Shown one piece after another: positions 47,311 to 58,653 of a stretch of DNA of 64,000 bases. Under the pieces are notes generated by a model. The model searched no databases, had not been told where the DNA came from, and worked only from the letters and a program-made list of their open reading frames with translations. A program made the position numbers and the translations under genes. The stretch is taken from NCBI GenBank assembly GCA_051294375.1, contig CM119268.1, forward strand, positions 22,628,580-22,692,579. Direction: 5' to 3'. The DNA comes from Paraspadella gotoi (Eukaryota > Chaetognatha). Position 1 is the first letter of the stretch; the number at the start of each line of letters is the position of its first letter.

Positions 47311-48224
47311 CTAATTAATCGATCCGCCGACATCCATAATCATCATAAGCAGGAAGCAAACGTCACAGGAGAGGATAACGGCGGCGAGGCGTAGTCAGCC
47401 TCGTCAAACTTGTGGCGTCGCTTTTTTCCACCACAGATCATTTGAATGTCTGGAAGATCGAATCGAAGAAAGAAAAATAATAAAAGGTTCCGCTTACGAT
47501 CCGACTCTTCAGACAACGAATCTATACTTAACTAAAAAAAAATTATCAGATTTTTTTTTAATCAATGTCAGTATATTTCTGATTTTTTTAAAACTACAGA
47601 ATGAGTTTAAAATATTTTTTTTATAAAAAATGTAAGTCGCAAAATGTTACAAATTAAAAGTCGTTTTCAAATAAAAATATTTTTTTAATAAATTTTAAAT
47701 TAATTTAAACCAATTTAAATTATTTTTGTTTAACAAATTTTAATAAAAACTGAAACTGCAACTTTTTGACTTATTAACTTTAAAAATAATTCATAGGCAA
47801 ACTATAATTATTTAAAAAAATAAATTTTCTAGGGGTAAAGAAGATAAAAAAAAACCCAAATTCAACAGTAAAAAATTTTTTTTCAACTTTTTTTGGCATT
47901 CAAATCAGAAGACAAAAGTAAAAATGAACCTTTTTTTTCTAAAAGTTATTTGCAAGCTTGAGAACTTTGGATCAGACTGTCGTCTGCCACTTCAAGCTTA
48001 CTACCATTGCACCCCATGGGGAGCGAAACCACATTAAAACCTGGCGAGTCAAACCCGGCACTCACCTTATAACGATCATAATGGAAAAGATTAGAGTCCC
48101 GACACAAACAAAAGATTAACTCCAACCATCTGTTGTAGAAGAAAATAAAGAGGAATCCGAACGCACAAAAGACCAAAAAAACGGCGCACATGATCCCCGA
48201 GCAACATCGTAAATCGCACTTGGA
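47311..48224 (-). pseudogene. Lifeguard/TMBIM-family protein, last two exons, copy 1 (frameshifted)
   Basis: Two exons on the minus strand, 48066-48224 and 47311-47449, correspond to the C-terminal transmembrane half of a Lifeguard/GRINA/FAIM2-type (Bax-inhibitor-1 superfamily) protein. See the intact copy at 58654-59572. Here there are an extra T beside the donor, an extra AC and an extra C, one A missing, and one C missing in the last exon, so neither exon can be read through. The gene is convergent with the SSUH2-like gene; stops are about 310 bp apart. The upstream exons are not in the window. Confidence 0.7.
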
Positions 48225-48260
48225 CTGAAATATAAAAAAAATATATATATATATATATGA

Positions 48261-49426
48261 ATGTAGACGAGAATCTCGCTTAAAAAAAAATTCCAAAAAT
48301 TTTTCTAATAGAGAATTGCCGTTCAAATCTGACTACCCAATTGGCAAACGCGTTTGCGCAGAGAATTCGGTTAAAAAAACATTTGTAAAAATGCAACGAT
48401 TCCCGAGAGCGTTACAATCTGAAGAGCTTGTCCTATTCGTTTTATGGCATTTGATAAAAGGATTTAATATCAAACAAGCCAGGGGAAATGCACTACTCAT
48501 CTCCGGAGCATTATCAAACCTCATTTTTTACTATTAGAAAATGAAAGGGAAAGTTTACAAACTTAAAAATGCAAACTAGGATTGCTATATGTTCCTGTAC
48601 ATGAGCGACTTCGAATTTTGCGATTCTGATAGCTTTGTGTCTGAAGAGCTTGTCCTATTTTTCTTTTTATTTTATAATGATTTTGACATAAAATGATCAG
48701 GTTTAAATGAAATAGTCCGGTTTGAATTGCGAAATTTTTATTTAAAAAAGAATTAAAAGGAAGGTTGAGAAAAACTGATTTTTCCTAATATCTTTTGAAT
48801 GAATAAAGATAAAGGGATGGCATAGTACAAATGAAGCCATAATCATAGGGCACATGCAAGATACAATTTTAGAATTAACTTATGCTGAAACCTCCTTACA
48901 AGGTGAGTGTCAAACTAAGTCAAAATTATAATGAATTTTAAACTGACACCCCATAAAATAAATGAAAATTTAATTCTTTTTAATGATTCTGAAGAAAAAA
49001 GGCTAAATTGTACTCTAGTAAACTTCAAAGTTTTTTGGATAAAGAAAATTTGAATTTTTTGTCACTTAAATATTTGCTTGTCTGATTTTACAAGCATGCT
49101 TACAAAATTCTACAAAATATTATTTACCCATCACAGCCTAAGTATTTATCCTTCTTTTCCACCAGCAACAAAGTAAACATTATCTTATTGAAGAGAACAG
49201 GATGTTTACTGAAAGGAGCCGGAAGCCATTCAACTTCTTCACTTTGAATGTTATTTTTTAATTATTTAACTCTCACAGGCTTCATATAGATATTACCTTT
49301 CATAATATCCCAATGTTAATGTAATTTATTATATTTTTTACCCAGAAATCATAAAATAACAGAAAGTTGTGGATTCCCTTCGCTCGTTTAGAAAAAAAAA
49401 ATTAACTAGCGGAATTATAAGTATGT
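48261..49426. repeat. 1.17-kb tandem unit 1 in the Lifeguard intron
   Basis: Begins GTAGACGAGAATCTCGCTT and is repeated at once by the unit at 49427-50604. Each unit contains two copies of CTGAAGAGCTTGTCCTATT about 230 bp apart. Short open frames in it (SEELVLFVLWHLIKDL and similar) vary in frame between copies and are not supported as genes. Confidence 0.9.
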
Positions 49427-50604
49427 AAGTAGACGAGAATCTCGCTAAAAAAAAATTCACATTTTTCTATAGAGAATTCCGTTCAAATTCTGACTACCCA
49501 AATTGCAAACGCATTTGCCAGAAATTCGGGTAAAAACACTTGTAAAAACGCACGATTCCGAGAGTGTTACATCTGAAGAGCTTGTCCTATTCGTTATTAT
49601 GGCATTTGATAAAGGATTTAATATCAAACAAGCCAGGGAAATGACTACTCATCTCCGGAGAATTTTCAAACCTCATTTTTACTATAGAAATGAAAGGGAA
49701 AGTTTACAAACTTAAAATTGCAAACGGGATTGCTATAATGTTCCTGTTACATGAGCGACTTCAAATTTCGCGATTCTGATAGCTTTATGTCTGAAGAGCT
49801 TGTCCTATTTTTCTTTTTTCATTTTATAATGATTTTGACATAAAATGATCAGGTTTAATGAAATAGTCCGGTTTGAAATCGCGAAATTTTTATTTAAAAG
49901 AAATTAAAAGGAAGGTGAGAAAAAACTGATTTTCCTAATATCTTTTGAAGGAATAAAGATAAAGGGATGGTAATAGTACCAAATGAAGCCATAATCATAG
50001 GGCACATACAAGATACAATTTATAATTACTTATGCTGAAACCTCCTTACAGGTGAGTGTCAAACTAATCAAAATTATAATGAATTTTAAAACTAATGACC
50101 TATAGAAATAAATGAAAATTTAATCTTATTAATGATTCTGAAAGAAAAAAGGCTAAATTGTACTCTAGTAAAACTTTAAAGTTTTTTGGATAAAGAAAAT
50201 GTGAATTTTTTTGTCACTTAAATATTTGTCTTGTCTGATTTTACAAGCATGCTTACAAAATCCTACAAATATTATTCACCCCATCACAGCCTAAGTATTT
50301 ATCTTTCTTTTTCCACCAGCAAAAAGTAAACATTATTTTATGCTAGAGAACAGGGATGTTACTGAAATGAGCCGGAAGACATTCAACTTCTTCACTTTAC
50401 TGTCATTTTTCAATAATAAAATAGGCGAATTTTTTAATTATTTAACTCTCACAGGCTTCACAAGACTTATACTTTCATAATATCCCCAATGTTAATGTAA
50501 TTTTATTATATTTTTTACCCAGAAATCATAAAAATAACAGAAAGTGTGGATTCCCTTCGCTCGTTTAAGAAAAAAAAATTAACTAGCGGAATTATAAGTT
50601 TGTA
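49427..50604. repeat. 1.17-kb tandem unit 2
   Basis: Second copy of the unit above, with scattered substitutions as well as indels, so this duplication is older than the B/B' duplication. Both units recur at 59617-60776 and 60777-61918. Confidence 0.9.
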
Positions 50605-51018
50605 GAGGAAGTCAGAATCGGCGAAATCTTAAATGGCGAGAATGTTGAAAAAAGGGGTGGAATTTTGTTGGGTTTCCTAAGATTTTTCCACAATGTGAGG
50701 TCCGATTAAAGCCGAAACTTGAGATTTACAATATTCCCGTCATTCCACATCTATCGAACAAAAATATAAGAAAAAAGTTACTGGCTTCTTTTCTATAGCG
50801 GCTTCCTAATGTAAGAGGAAGTCAGATCTGGCGAAAATCTTAAAAGGCGAGATTTTGAAAAAAGGGGTGGAATTTTGATGGGTTTCCTAAGATTTCTCCA
50901 CAATGTGAGGTCCGATTAAAGCAAAACTTGAGATTTACAATATTCCCATCATTCCACATCTATCGATATAAAAATATAAGAAAAAAGTCAATGGCTTCTT
51001 TTTCTATAGCGGCTTCCT
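50605..51018. repeat. Tandem pair of about 205-bp units with GAGGAAG/CTTCCT ends
   Basis: Units at 50605-50807 and 50815-51018, each starting GAGGAAGTCAG and ending TAGCGGCTTCCT, so their tips are inverted repeats. The recurring pair is at 61920-62325. Looks like a small MITE inserted or amplified in tandem. Confidence 0.7.
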
Positions 51019-52124
51019 CATGAATGAATTAAACGATTTAAGAGACAATGTCAAGTCAGGGCCTTGAATCACAAAAAAAAAAGATCGTTATGAAGCCTAA
51101 CTCTGGCCATAGCGTTGCCATAAGAGAAGAAAAGGTTGTATACAACTATACATATAAGATAACTGTTTAATTAATGCTTTGTATAAACCGTCTGAAGAAG
51201 TACTTATGAATTGTTTTATGACACAATGAAAAATAACGTGGCGAAACCGGTCTCGTGCTGATTTTGTCTTTTTAAAATTGTTTCTGAAGCCAATTAATTG
51301 ATCATTACTTTTGGTAATATGTGCGATATACACTACTGAACATTACTGTATCTGACCATAAACCTTGACATCAACAAAAAAGCTAACTAGATCAAAAATA
51401 GTAAAAAGATGAAGCAATATAGCTCGAAACGCTTACAAAATTTTAGACCATTGCTTTTATAAATGCAAAAAAAATATTAATATTATTAAAACAAAACTTT
51501 AACGATAACCTAATAGTTAACCGAGACCAAGATGAATATTTTTTACCCATCATTTCTTCAATTTATATGAATCATTTGTTTGTAATTAGTCAATTAATCT
51601 AAATAACAATATGACAAATTCATTTTCAATTTTCTTTATGAATGGGGAAGTTTCTCTACTTCCCTTGTGTCTCATTATTTAATATTTTAAAGGTATTTTC
51701 AAAAACCTTATATAATTATTATATTTTTCAATTTTTTAAATTCTTTCAAACAAAAACAACTCATAAAGACATTTTAAATTAATAAAAAAAAGTGATTGAA
51801 TAATTTTGGAAAAAAATATTTTGAAACTTGAGAATAATGAATTATGAGTCAGGAAAAAAATAATTTGCAATTCTAAAAAAAATCAGCCTCGAGCCTTTCG
51901 ATTTTTTAGAGGCTGATTTTTTTATTTTTTTTGATATTTTGATTTTCTATGCCAAACCATTATTCTCAATGAGCATAGGTTGGATGAAATTTTTTTTCCA
52001 ACATTGAAAAAATTTTACTTTTCTATTAGGCTTTTTTTGGGGAAATAAATAAATAAATTATTATACGATGGGTACATCTAAAGTGATGTCTTAAATGACA
52101 AAAAAATTTTCTCAAGTTTTATTT

Positions 52125-52269
52125 TAGTAGAAATAATTTGAGTTATTTGCAACAACGATTTTATTAGTACATAAGGACGTACATGTTTCGGATTTAGTTA
52201 CAAGCCTTCTTCAGCGTCATAGAGAAAAATTGTTTTGTGAACTTTTACAAATTGTTTGTGCAAAGGAAA

Positions 52270-52314
<45 letters not shown>

Positions 52315-53374
52315 CAAAGTTTCCAACACAGAGTTGAGAAAAGAATAGTGGTCAGATGTGAGGACAGGTCAAGGTGAAGACAGATTGAGTTAGACTGTGA
52401 AAAGAAATTAAATGGTGAAAAATTTTGAGAGAGAGGAGAGAGAACAGAAGAGAGAAGAGAGAGAGAGAAGAAAAAAAAGGAAATTAGTACAATACATTGT
52501 GGCAATGTACACAAAGATAAATGATTTAAACTAACAGTGAATAAATATTTTTAACATTAACTACTTAATAAATAATTGAGTATAAAACAGTGAAATTGAA
52601 ATGTGAAAGGAAAGAGAGAAATTAAGTTTTAGAAGATATTAATGTGGAAAGTGAAATTTAAGAATTAAGAAAGAGCTCAAAATGAGCTGGCCCCCTTTGG
52701 TTGAAGCAAATGAGAGGTAGTGACGATGTGGTCGAGTCATTGGCGCGTCAGTGGCTGAGAGGTCATATCGATTGAGCCTGTATGTGATTGGACTGGGTAG
52801 GCTTCCTTGCGGGAAGAGTCAAAGGCACCCTGATGTCTCTCTGGCCTGGTACGCCTGTCGACTGCCCTCTTCTCGTCTGCTGGTTTTCGAGATGGGATGG
52901 TTGTCCGTTCTGCCGCTTTTGCGACATGAGTTGTGGACTCCTCTCCTTCCTCAGCAGCCGCCTTTTGGTGGGCGCTTACTCCACAGAGAGAGGAGTGAGT
53001 TGCTGCAGTTGAAGGAGAGGCATCGTTTGCCCATTGCCTGCGCAAAGGTCTCCCCTTGTTTCGTTGAGTAGAAAAGGGGGAGTCATTGTGCGACGTGGTG
53101 GTGGCGGGGCCTCCACCACGCTTTTGATAAGCCGTAGTCATAGCTTGGAGGGAGATAGAATCGTCTCCATCACGATTCAAAGAGGGCCCTGTGCCTCTCT
53201 CTCTCTCATCTCTCTCTCTTCTCTCTTCTTTTCCTTGCCAAAACAATTGTAAAAGTTCACAAAACAATTTTTCTCTATGACGCTGAAGAAGGCTTGTAAC
53301 TAAAGCCGAACATGTACGTCCTTATGTACTAATAAAATCGTTTTGTGCAAATAACTCAAACTTATTTCTACTAA
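52125..53374. mobile_element. Inverted-arm element with hammerhead-like motifs (copy 2)
   Basis: Arms of about 140 bp in inverted orientation: TAGTAGAAATAATTTGAGTT...CTTTTACAAATTGT on the left and its complement ending TTATTTCTACTA on the right. Each arm carries CTGAAGA-A-GGCTT-loop-AAGCC-GAAAC (minus at 52185-52214 with AATCC; plus at 53283-53310 with one A missing). Inside are a GA/TC core sharing GTGGTCAGAT and GAGGACAGGT with the 27-kb element, and a minus-strand frame of 176 codons (52737-53267, ending TGSIDMTSQPLTRQ) that I do not recognise. Structure and motifs suggest a non-autonomous Penelope-like derivative. Confidence 0.65.
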
Positions 53375-53433
53375 TCCAAACACAACGAAAAGAAGGAAAT
53401 TCGCTATGCCTAAGTTTTATTTTGAAATTTAAG

Positions 53434-53458
53434 NNNNNNNNNNNNNNNNNNNNNNNNN
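53434..53458. other. Assembly gap (25 N)
   Basis: Twenty-five N, a fixed-size scaffold join between element copy 2 and a short plus-strand SSUH2-like fragment. Confidence 1.
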
Positions 53459-53593
53459 TCTCTCTCTAATTCGATACAGATTCCGGTCGCCGGAACGGAA
53501 ATGGTCCGCCCCTGCACCGCGTGCGACGGGAAGGGTTGGGCATTTTGCTGGAAATGCGACCAGGTTCTTTCACCAATCATCATCTTTCTTTCA
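53459..53593 (+). other. SSUH2-like: SSUH2-like exon fragment between two gaps
   Basis: A 135-bp piece containing the complete 84-nt exon 53480-53563 with the four-C version of CGCCCCTGC. It therefore reads intact (IPVAGTEMVRPC, then TACDGKGWAFCWKCDQ), unlike the exons at 44575 and 53912. It ends in the first minisatellite unit and then N. Probably a read or contig tip scaffolded in isolation. Confidence 0.85.
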
Positions 53594-53618
53594 NNNNNNN
53601 NNNNNNNNNNNNNNNNNN
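53594..53618. other. Assembly gap (25 N)
   Basis: Twenty-five N; sequence on either side is the same minisatellite in opposite orientations. Confidence 1.
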
Positions 53619-53911
53619 GAAAGATGATGATTGGTGAAAGAAAGATGGTGATTGGTGAAAGAAAGATGGTGATTGGTGAAAGAAAGATGATGATTGGTGA
53701 AAGAAAGATGGTGATTGATGAAAGAAAGATGATGATTGGTGAAAGAAAGATGATGATTGGTGAAAGAAGGATGGTGATTGATGAAAGAAAGATGATGATT
53801 GGTGAAAGAAAGATGATGATTGGTGAAAGAAAGATGGTGATTGGTGAAAGAAAGATGGTGATTGGTGAAAGAAAGATGTGATTGTGAAAGAAAGATGATT
53901 GGTGAAAGAAC
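53619..53911. repeat. Minisatellite, inverted copy
   Basis: GAAAGATGRTGATTGGTGAAA units, the reverse complement of the array at 44658-45003. Confidence 0.97.
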
Positions 53912-54006
53912 CTGGTCGCATTTCCAGCAAAATGCCCAACCCTTCCCGTCGCACGCGGTGCAGGGCGGACCATTTCCGTTCCGGCGACCGGAATCTGTAT
54001 CGAATT

Positions 54007-54043
<37 letters not shown>

Positions 54044-55213
54044 GAGAGAGAGAGAGAGAGAGACAAAGACGAAAACTGAGACCATTTCCCATAATAAGAA
54101 TAAAAGAAACTTGAAAAATAGGTACCACAACGGCTTCGTTCTCCCAAAGCGTCCCGTTCGTTGGGCCTCTTTCGAATTCCCACGGACCCAAAACGGGGGC
54201 GGGGGCGGGGCTCTCCGGACCGTCGCGTACCGTCGCCTGCGTCGACGAAGAGCGTCACGTCACTTCGATACGAGGGCCAAACGGGTCAAGAACCCTCACT
54301 GACCGTGGTAGGGAAATTTGATCCACTGAGCGCTGCGTCTTTCCATGAAAGATTCCAACTTGTATCTGAGGGAAAAGAAATGGTGGTGGGGGGGGGAGGG
54401 GTTGCCCCGGTTGGGATGGCGGGAAATAACGTGGAAGACGAATGACGAGAAACATTAACTCATTATCATTATTATATATACATACGACAGAAGGCTTCGT
54501 ATTAAAAAATTCTCTTTCGATTTTTCGAGCCCAGAATCGGTTGATGGTTTTTGACATACAGTATTCTTATGGCGATGCAAATAGAACTGTCGGGCCCTTT
54601 TTGATATGCCTCTCCTGAGTCGAGATACAGGCCTCCTGTGAGGCTAAAAATGGGAAAAAAATTGTTTTTCAGGAGGGGAAAAAAATGTTGCATCCAAGAC
54701 ACTTAAGATATAGATCGTCTTTATTGTGGTAAAAAAAGGGTTTTTGAACCGATTTTGATAAAATTTTAGTTCATTTTTCAGGGCCCTGTATCTCAGCGCA
54801 GGGGTTGAATTTGGAAAATCGCCTCGATAGTTCTATTTGCATCATTGACACTACCTCTCCGAAATTTCATCCATTTTGGTCCGGTAGTTTCCTCGGAACT
54901 GATTCCGGCTCGAAAAATAGAAAGCGCATTTTCTAATATGAAGCCTTCTGTATAAAGTCTTTCAATGAATGATTAATCGTTTCTTCTTTAAATCCCAAAC
55001 TCTACAGACAGACAAAAAATTGAGCAAGGCCGCAAATGCTACTGCAAATGCTAATGCAAATGCTACTGCAAATGCTTGGCGCTGAGGACCTGTATCGATG
55101 CCGTTCGATAACCGATTCGATCTTCAACTCGCGAAGAACGTCGTAGTGTTTAAATCCCGATCGCCTCCACAACCAAACTTTTGAAAGTCTTTCGAATCTC
55201 TGGATCTGGCAAA
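53912..55213 (-). pseudogene. SSUH2-like: SSUH2-like, 5' exons of copy 2 in inverted block
   Basis: Minus-strand exons matching the first four of copy 1: 55090-55213, 54304-54365, 54126-54236 and 53912-53994. The 55090 exon has one extra T, the 54126 exon reads GGTACGCGACGG where copy 1 has GGTACCGACGG, and the 53912 exon has three instead of four C, so three exons are out of frame. They face away from the remaining exons (56262 onward, plus strand), so no transcript as assembled could join them. Confidence 0.8.
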
Positions 55214-56261
55214 CTGAACCATTACAGATTTCTTAATAAATTCTGAAAAAAAAAACCTATCGATCAGTCAATCAACTTAACAAATTAGCTACCCCCGTCA
55301 GCCAAAATCCGATGATACGAAAGAAAATTAATTATACGTAAACTATACGCCCAATTATAAAATTTTATAACACCAATTGAAAAAAAAATTATTGACGTTT
55401 TTAAAAAGTTCAAAACATCGCTTTAAAAAGCTTTAAAACATTCTTCAAAATGCTATCAAAGCCAGTACAAAAAACTTGACATCGCTGAAAAAATTCTTCT
55501 ACATGAAACAAAAAACCTTGTCCAAAAGCAGCTCTAATTTTTTATTATTACAAAAGTCGAATGCTCATAACTTTGGTTTCTGCTTACAAACCTTTTAGTT
55601 CTAAAAAAAGCAAAAAAACAAAAAAAATTTACAGGTTGGAACCTAAGAATAGCTAAGGAATATCCTCTCTTCTCGAACAGATTTTTCTTGAAAAATTAAG
55701 TAAAAAACTTTAGTTTTTCAATATAGGACAAGCTAATTATAGGAAGTGAATAAACATCTTCGTCTTGCCAATAATCTTTTAGCACAAAAAAGCAGTCTTA
55801 GAAATTGCTTAATCAGCCAGCTAAAATTATTTGAATAAAGGCTAGAGCTTCATTCTCTCAGGAATCAAAAGTTTATGGACTTAATAGTGGGCAAAAAAAA
55901 CACCAATATATCTGTAACACTGCCTTAAAAACTTGTTCATTGCACTCGATTTTTAACAAAATACGATTTGCCAACAATTTGGCGATTTTATCATCTTTGT
56001 GAGAAAATAGATTTGAAGTTGTTAATGATAATTGATTAAAAATAAAATTTATACACAAAAAACGTCAAGTAGTTATTTATCATTTAAAAAAGTCTGAGTA
56101 AGTCTATCTCATCTCAATAAAGTACGGCAATGGTTTCTTTCATATCATCGGATTTGGCTCACGGGGCAATTTCACCAATCACCATCTTTCTTTCACCAAT
56201 CACCATCTTGCTTTCACCATCTAATTCACTCTCCTCATTCTCTCTGCGATTGTCTCCTCAG

Positions 56262-58336
56262 GCTGGAAAATATTTGTGTTATTGGTGCGACGGGAAGGGC
56301 GGGTTTTACGATGGAGAGGGACACTGGAAGTATTGCTGGACATGCAGGGGAATCGGTAAGGACATTGTCCCCCCTCCTTACCCGAGGAATTTTCGGTTCA
56401 AAGAAATAATCCTTGAACTAAATGAAGATCGTTCTGATGCGATTTATTCTTGAGTGAAAAGAGCCCAAATCCTCTTCCCCCTCCCCCGCCAGGCGTGGTC
56501 TATTGCACGGTCTGCAAAGGTTTCTCCAAGATCGTCTGCTCGTATTGCGAGGGATTTTTCGAAGTTAAGTTCTTCATTCTGCTTAAGATCGAGTTTTTCT
56601 CCAAAGTCAGCAAGTATTACTACGAAGAGGTCAAGACCGACGTTCCTCTGCAAAAAGAAAAGGTCAGTTTTTACTTTTATATATTATTTATTGTGATCGA
56701 AATTTAGAAACTTACTTTTCCGATCGTCTTTCTTTTATTGGCTTTCTCTCGTGTCTTCTCTTTTCTTCTCTCCTCTTTTCTTCTCTTTTCTTATCTTATT
56801 CTCTTCTATTCTCTTATCTTCCTCCCTCGTTCTCTTTTTTTCCCTTTCTCTATTCTTCCCTCCTTTTCTTTTCTCTTTTATTTTCTCTTCCCTCCTCTTT
56901 TCTTCTCTTATTCTCTTCTATTCTCTTATCTTCCTCCCTCTTCTCTTTTTTTCCCCTTCTCTATTCTTCCCTCCTTTTCTTTTCTCTTTTCTTTTCTCTT
57001 CCCTCCTCTTTTCCCTTCTTTTTTTTTACCTTTCCCCCCCCCTGCCGCCACGTAGAAGTGGACGGGGTGTCGGAGCGGGAGCGGGAAACGGATCTTCGAA
57101 CAAGAAAACACCACCGTGGCTCCCTTGTCCAACTTCGACGTCCCCGATCTCAATTTGGCTTCGAAAAGGTTTTCTACTTCCTAACACGGGGAACAACTCT
57201 ATAAGTCACTTTTCGGACGGTCGGTCGGTATGTCTGTACGTCGGTCTGTCCCACTTACGTTAAAAGACGAAATGCTCATAACTCACCTATACTTGGTTGC
57301 TCATTTGTTAAGAAGGGGAAAAAACCTCAAATCTAAGTGACTGCTAACGCCGCCTTTAGGAAATCCTAAAACTATAAAGAATATAAGACAGGATTCTGAT
57401 GCAGCACGTGTCATAAATATACGGGCTATGAAAGTTATTTTAGTTAAAACTTGGTAGAATGGTAAGACATTTTGTACTAAATGCTACTTTTGCAAATGTT
57501 TCAAACTTGTGTAGTTACGTCACATAATCACAAAGTAATTGCGGCATATTTCGTGTAATGTCTGGTTGTTTGATATGAAACTTTTTCAGAGTAGTGATCA
57601 ACCATAACGCAATTGTTATACATAAATTTCCTAGTCATGTAGTCATGTGATCACAGGGAAATACACGCTAAAAGAAAGTCACTGCGGCGAAACACATTGG
57701 ATGGACCGATCTTGTTCAATTATAGTTTTACATTTTCTTTGTGTTTATTCGTTTTTTCCTTCATTTTTTTCGTTTCCCATTTAATTTTTAACGTCTCTTC
57801 TTCTCTCACTCATTTTCGTTTCATCGCCGTTTTCTCATTACAATTCACATCTTACAACTTCTCCCGCAGTTTCATGCACAAACACGAGAATCCTCAACAG
57901 GGTCTTCGCATTCATCACCAGCGCCACTCGGTGGACGTCATTCCCATCTACCAAATAACCGCCTCGTGGAAAGACAACCGGTTGGTCGATCCCTGTAAGT
58001 CAGTCGGTCAGTCATATTAACCCGATCGTCCGCCGAATTCAGTTTTCAATTTTGGATCTACGGTCAAGAGAATCACCGGAAAATCTTCTTTCCCGACGCT
58101 GACGAGGTTCTTCCCCCTCGAAAAGCCTGTTGCCGCCTTTGAGCGCCTGAAGGAGGTTCCACCAAGATCTTCCAGAGTCGCGACGCCGATCGTCGCTAGA
58201 ATATCTTCTGGTTATTCCCTCTCGAGCCGTTCAAAGCCGATCGGCGGGGAAAAAAAGGCGGAAAGCCGGAGGCTGTCGCTCCTTTTGCCGATCGAGAAGA
58301 AAAGAGAACTCCCAGCGGCGAAACATACTTTCATGA
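56262..58336 (+). CDS. SSUH2-like: SSUH2-like, 3' exons of copy 2
   Basis: Exons 56262-56355, 56493-56662, 57056-57168, 57870-57994 and 58043-58336. The first four are in frame. The 170-nt exon has the full CTGCAAAAAGAAAAG end, one base longer than copy 1, and the 57870 exon reads cleanly through SVDVIPIYQITASWKDNRLV. The last exon is four bases longer than in copy 1 (extra T twice, extra C, extra A) and loses the frame at once. Reading the two copies side by side gives one coherent SSUH2-type protein, which argues that most breaks are sequence errors. C-terminal to the SSUH2 region is a basic/Ser-rich tail of about 60 residues. Confidence 0.8.
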
Positions 58337-58600
58337 TTTTTTCTCTCCTATATTTTTCTCTGTCCATCCGAAAAAAAAAAGGCACAAATATTTATATTTT
58401 AATGAGTTTTTATTCTTTATTAGGGTAAAAAAAAATTGAGGAAAAAAATAGTTATTCGTTTTCCATGATGTTAGAGAAGGAGAAGTTTGACGATTAGAAA
58501 ACTTTTGAGATCCTCGCTCATCTTTCTCTTCCGCTTTTTCAATCGGCCTTTTCGCTTCTTTCCACTTTGCCCAACTTTCAAATTTCTCGCAAATATCTCT

Positions 58601-58636
<36 letters not shown>

Positions 58637-58653
58637 AAAGCCCTCTCTCCTCT

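Larger units (their letters stand above)
44957..52310. repeat. Duplicated block B (first copy)
   Basis: About 7.3 kb holding the 3' half of the SSUH2-like gene, the last two Lifeguard-type exons and repeat-rich intron DNA. Repeated in direct orientation at 56169-63617. The copies are collinear throughout and differ mainly by small indels. Confidence 0.93.
53619..56168. repeat. Duplicated block A' (inverted copy)
   Basis: Reverse complement of 42383-44960. The block ends exactly where block A begins (GGGCAA, complement of TTGCCC), and at 56169 the sequence switches directly to the minisatellite of block B'. Confidence 0.92.

Noticed and set aside
52737-53267. 176-codon minus-strand frame inside the inverted-arm element as a transposase or reverse transcriptase
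   Set aside because: No catalytic motifs of either are visible; composition looks like a non-coding core read by chance or a fragment of an unknown ORF.
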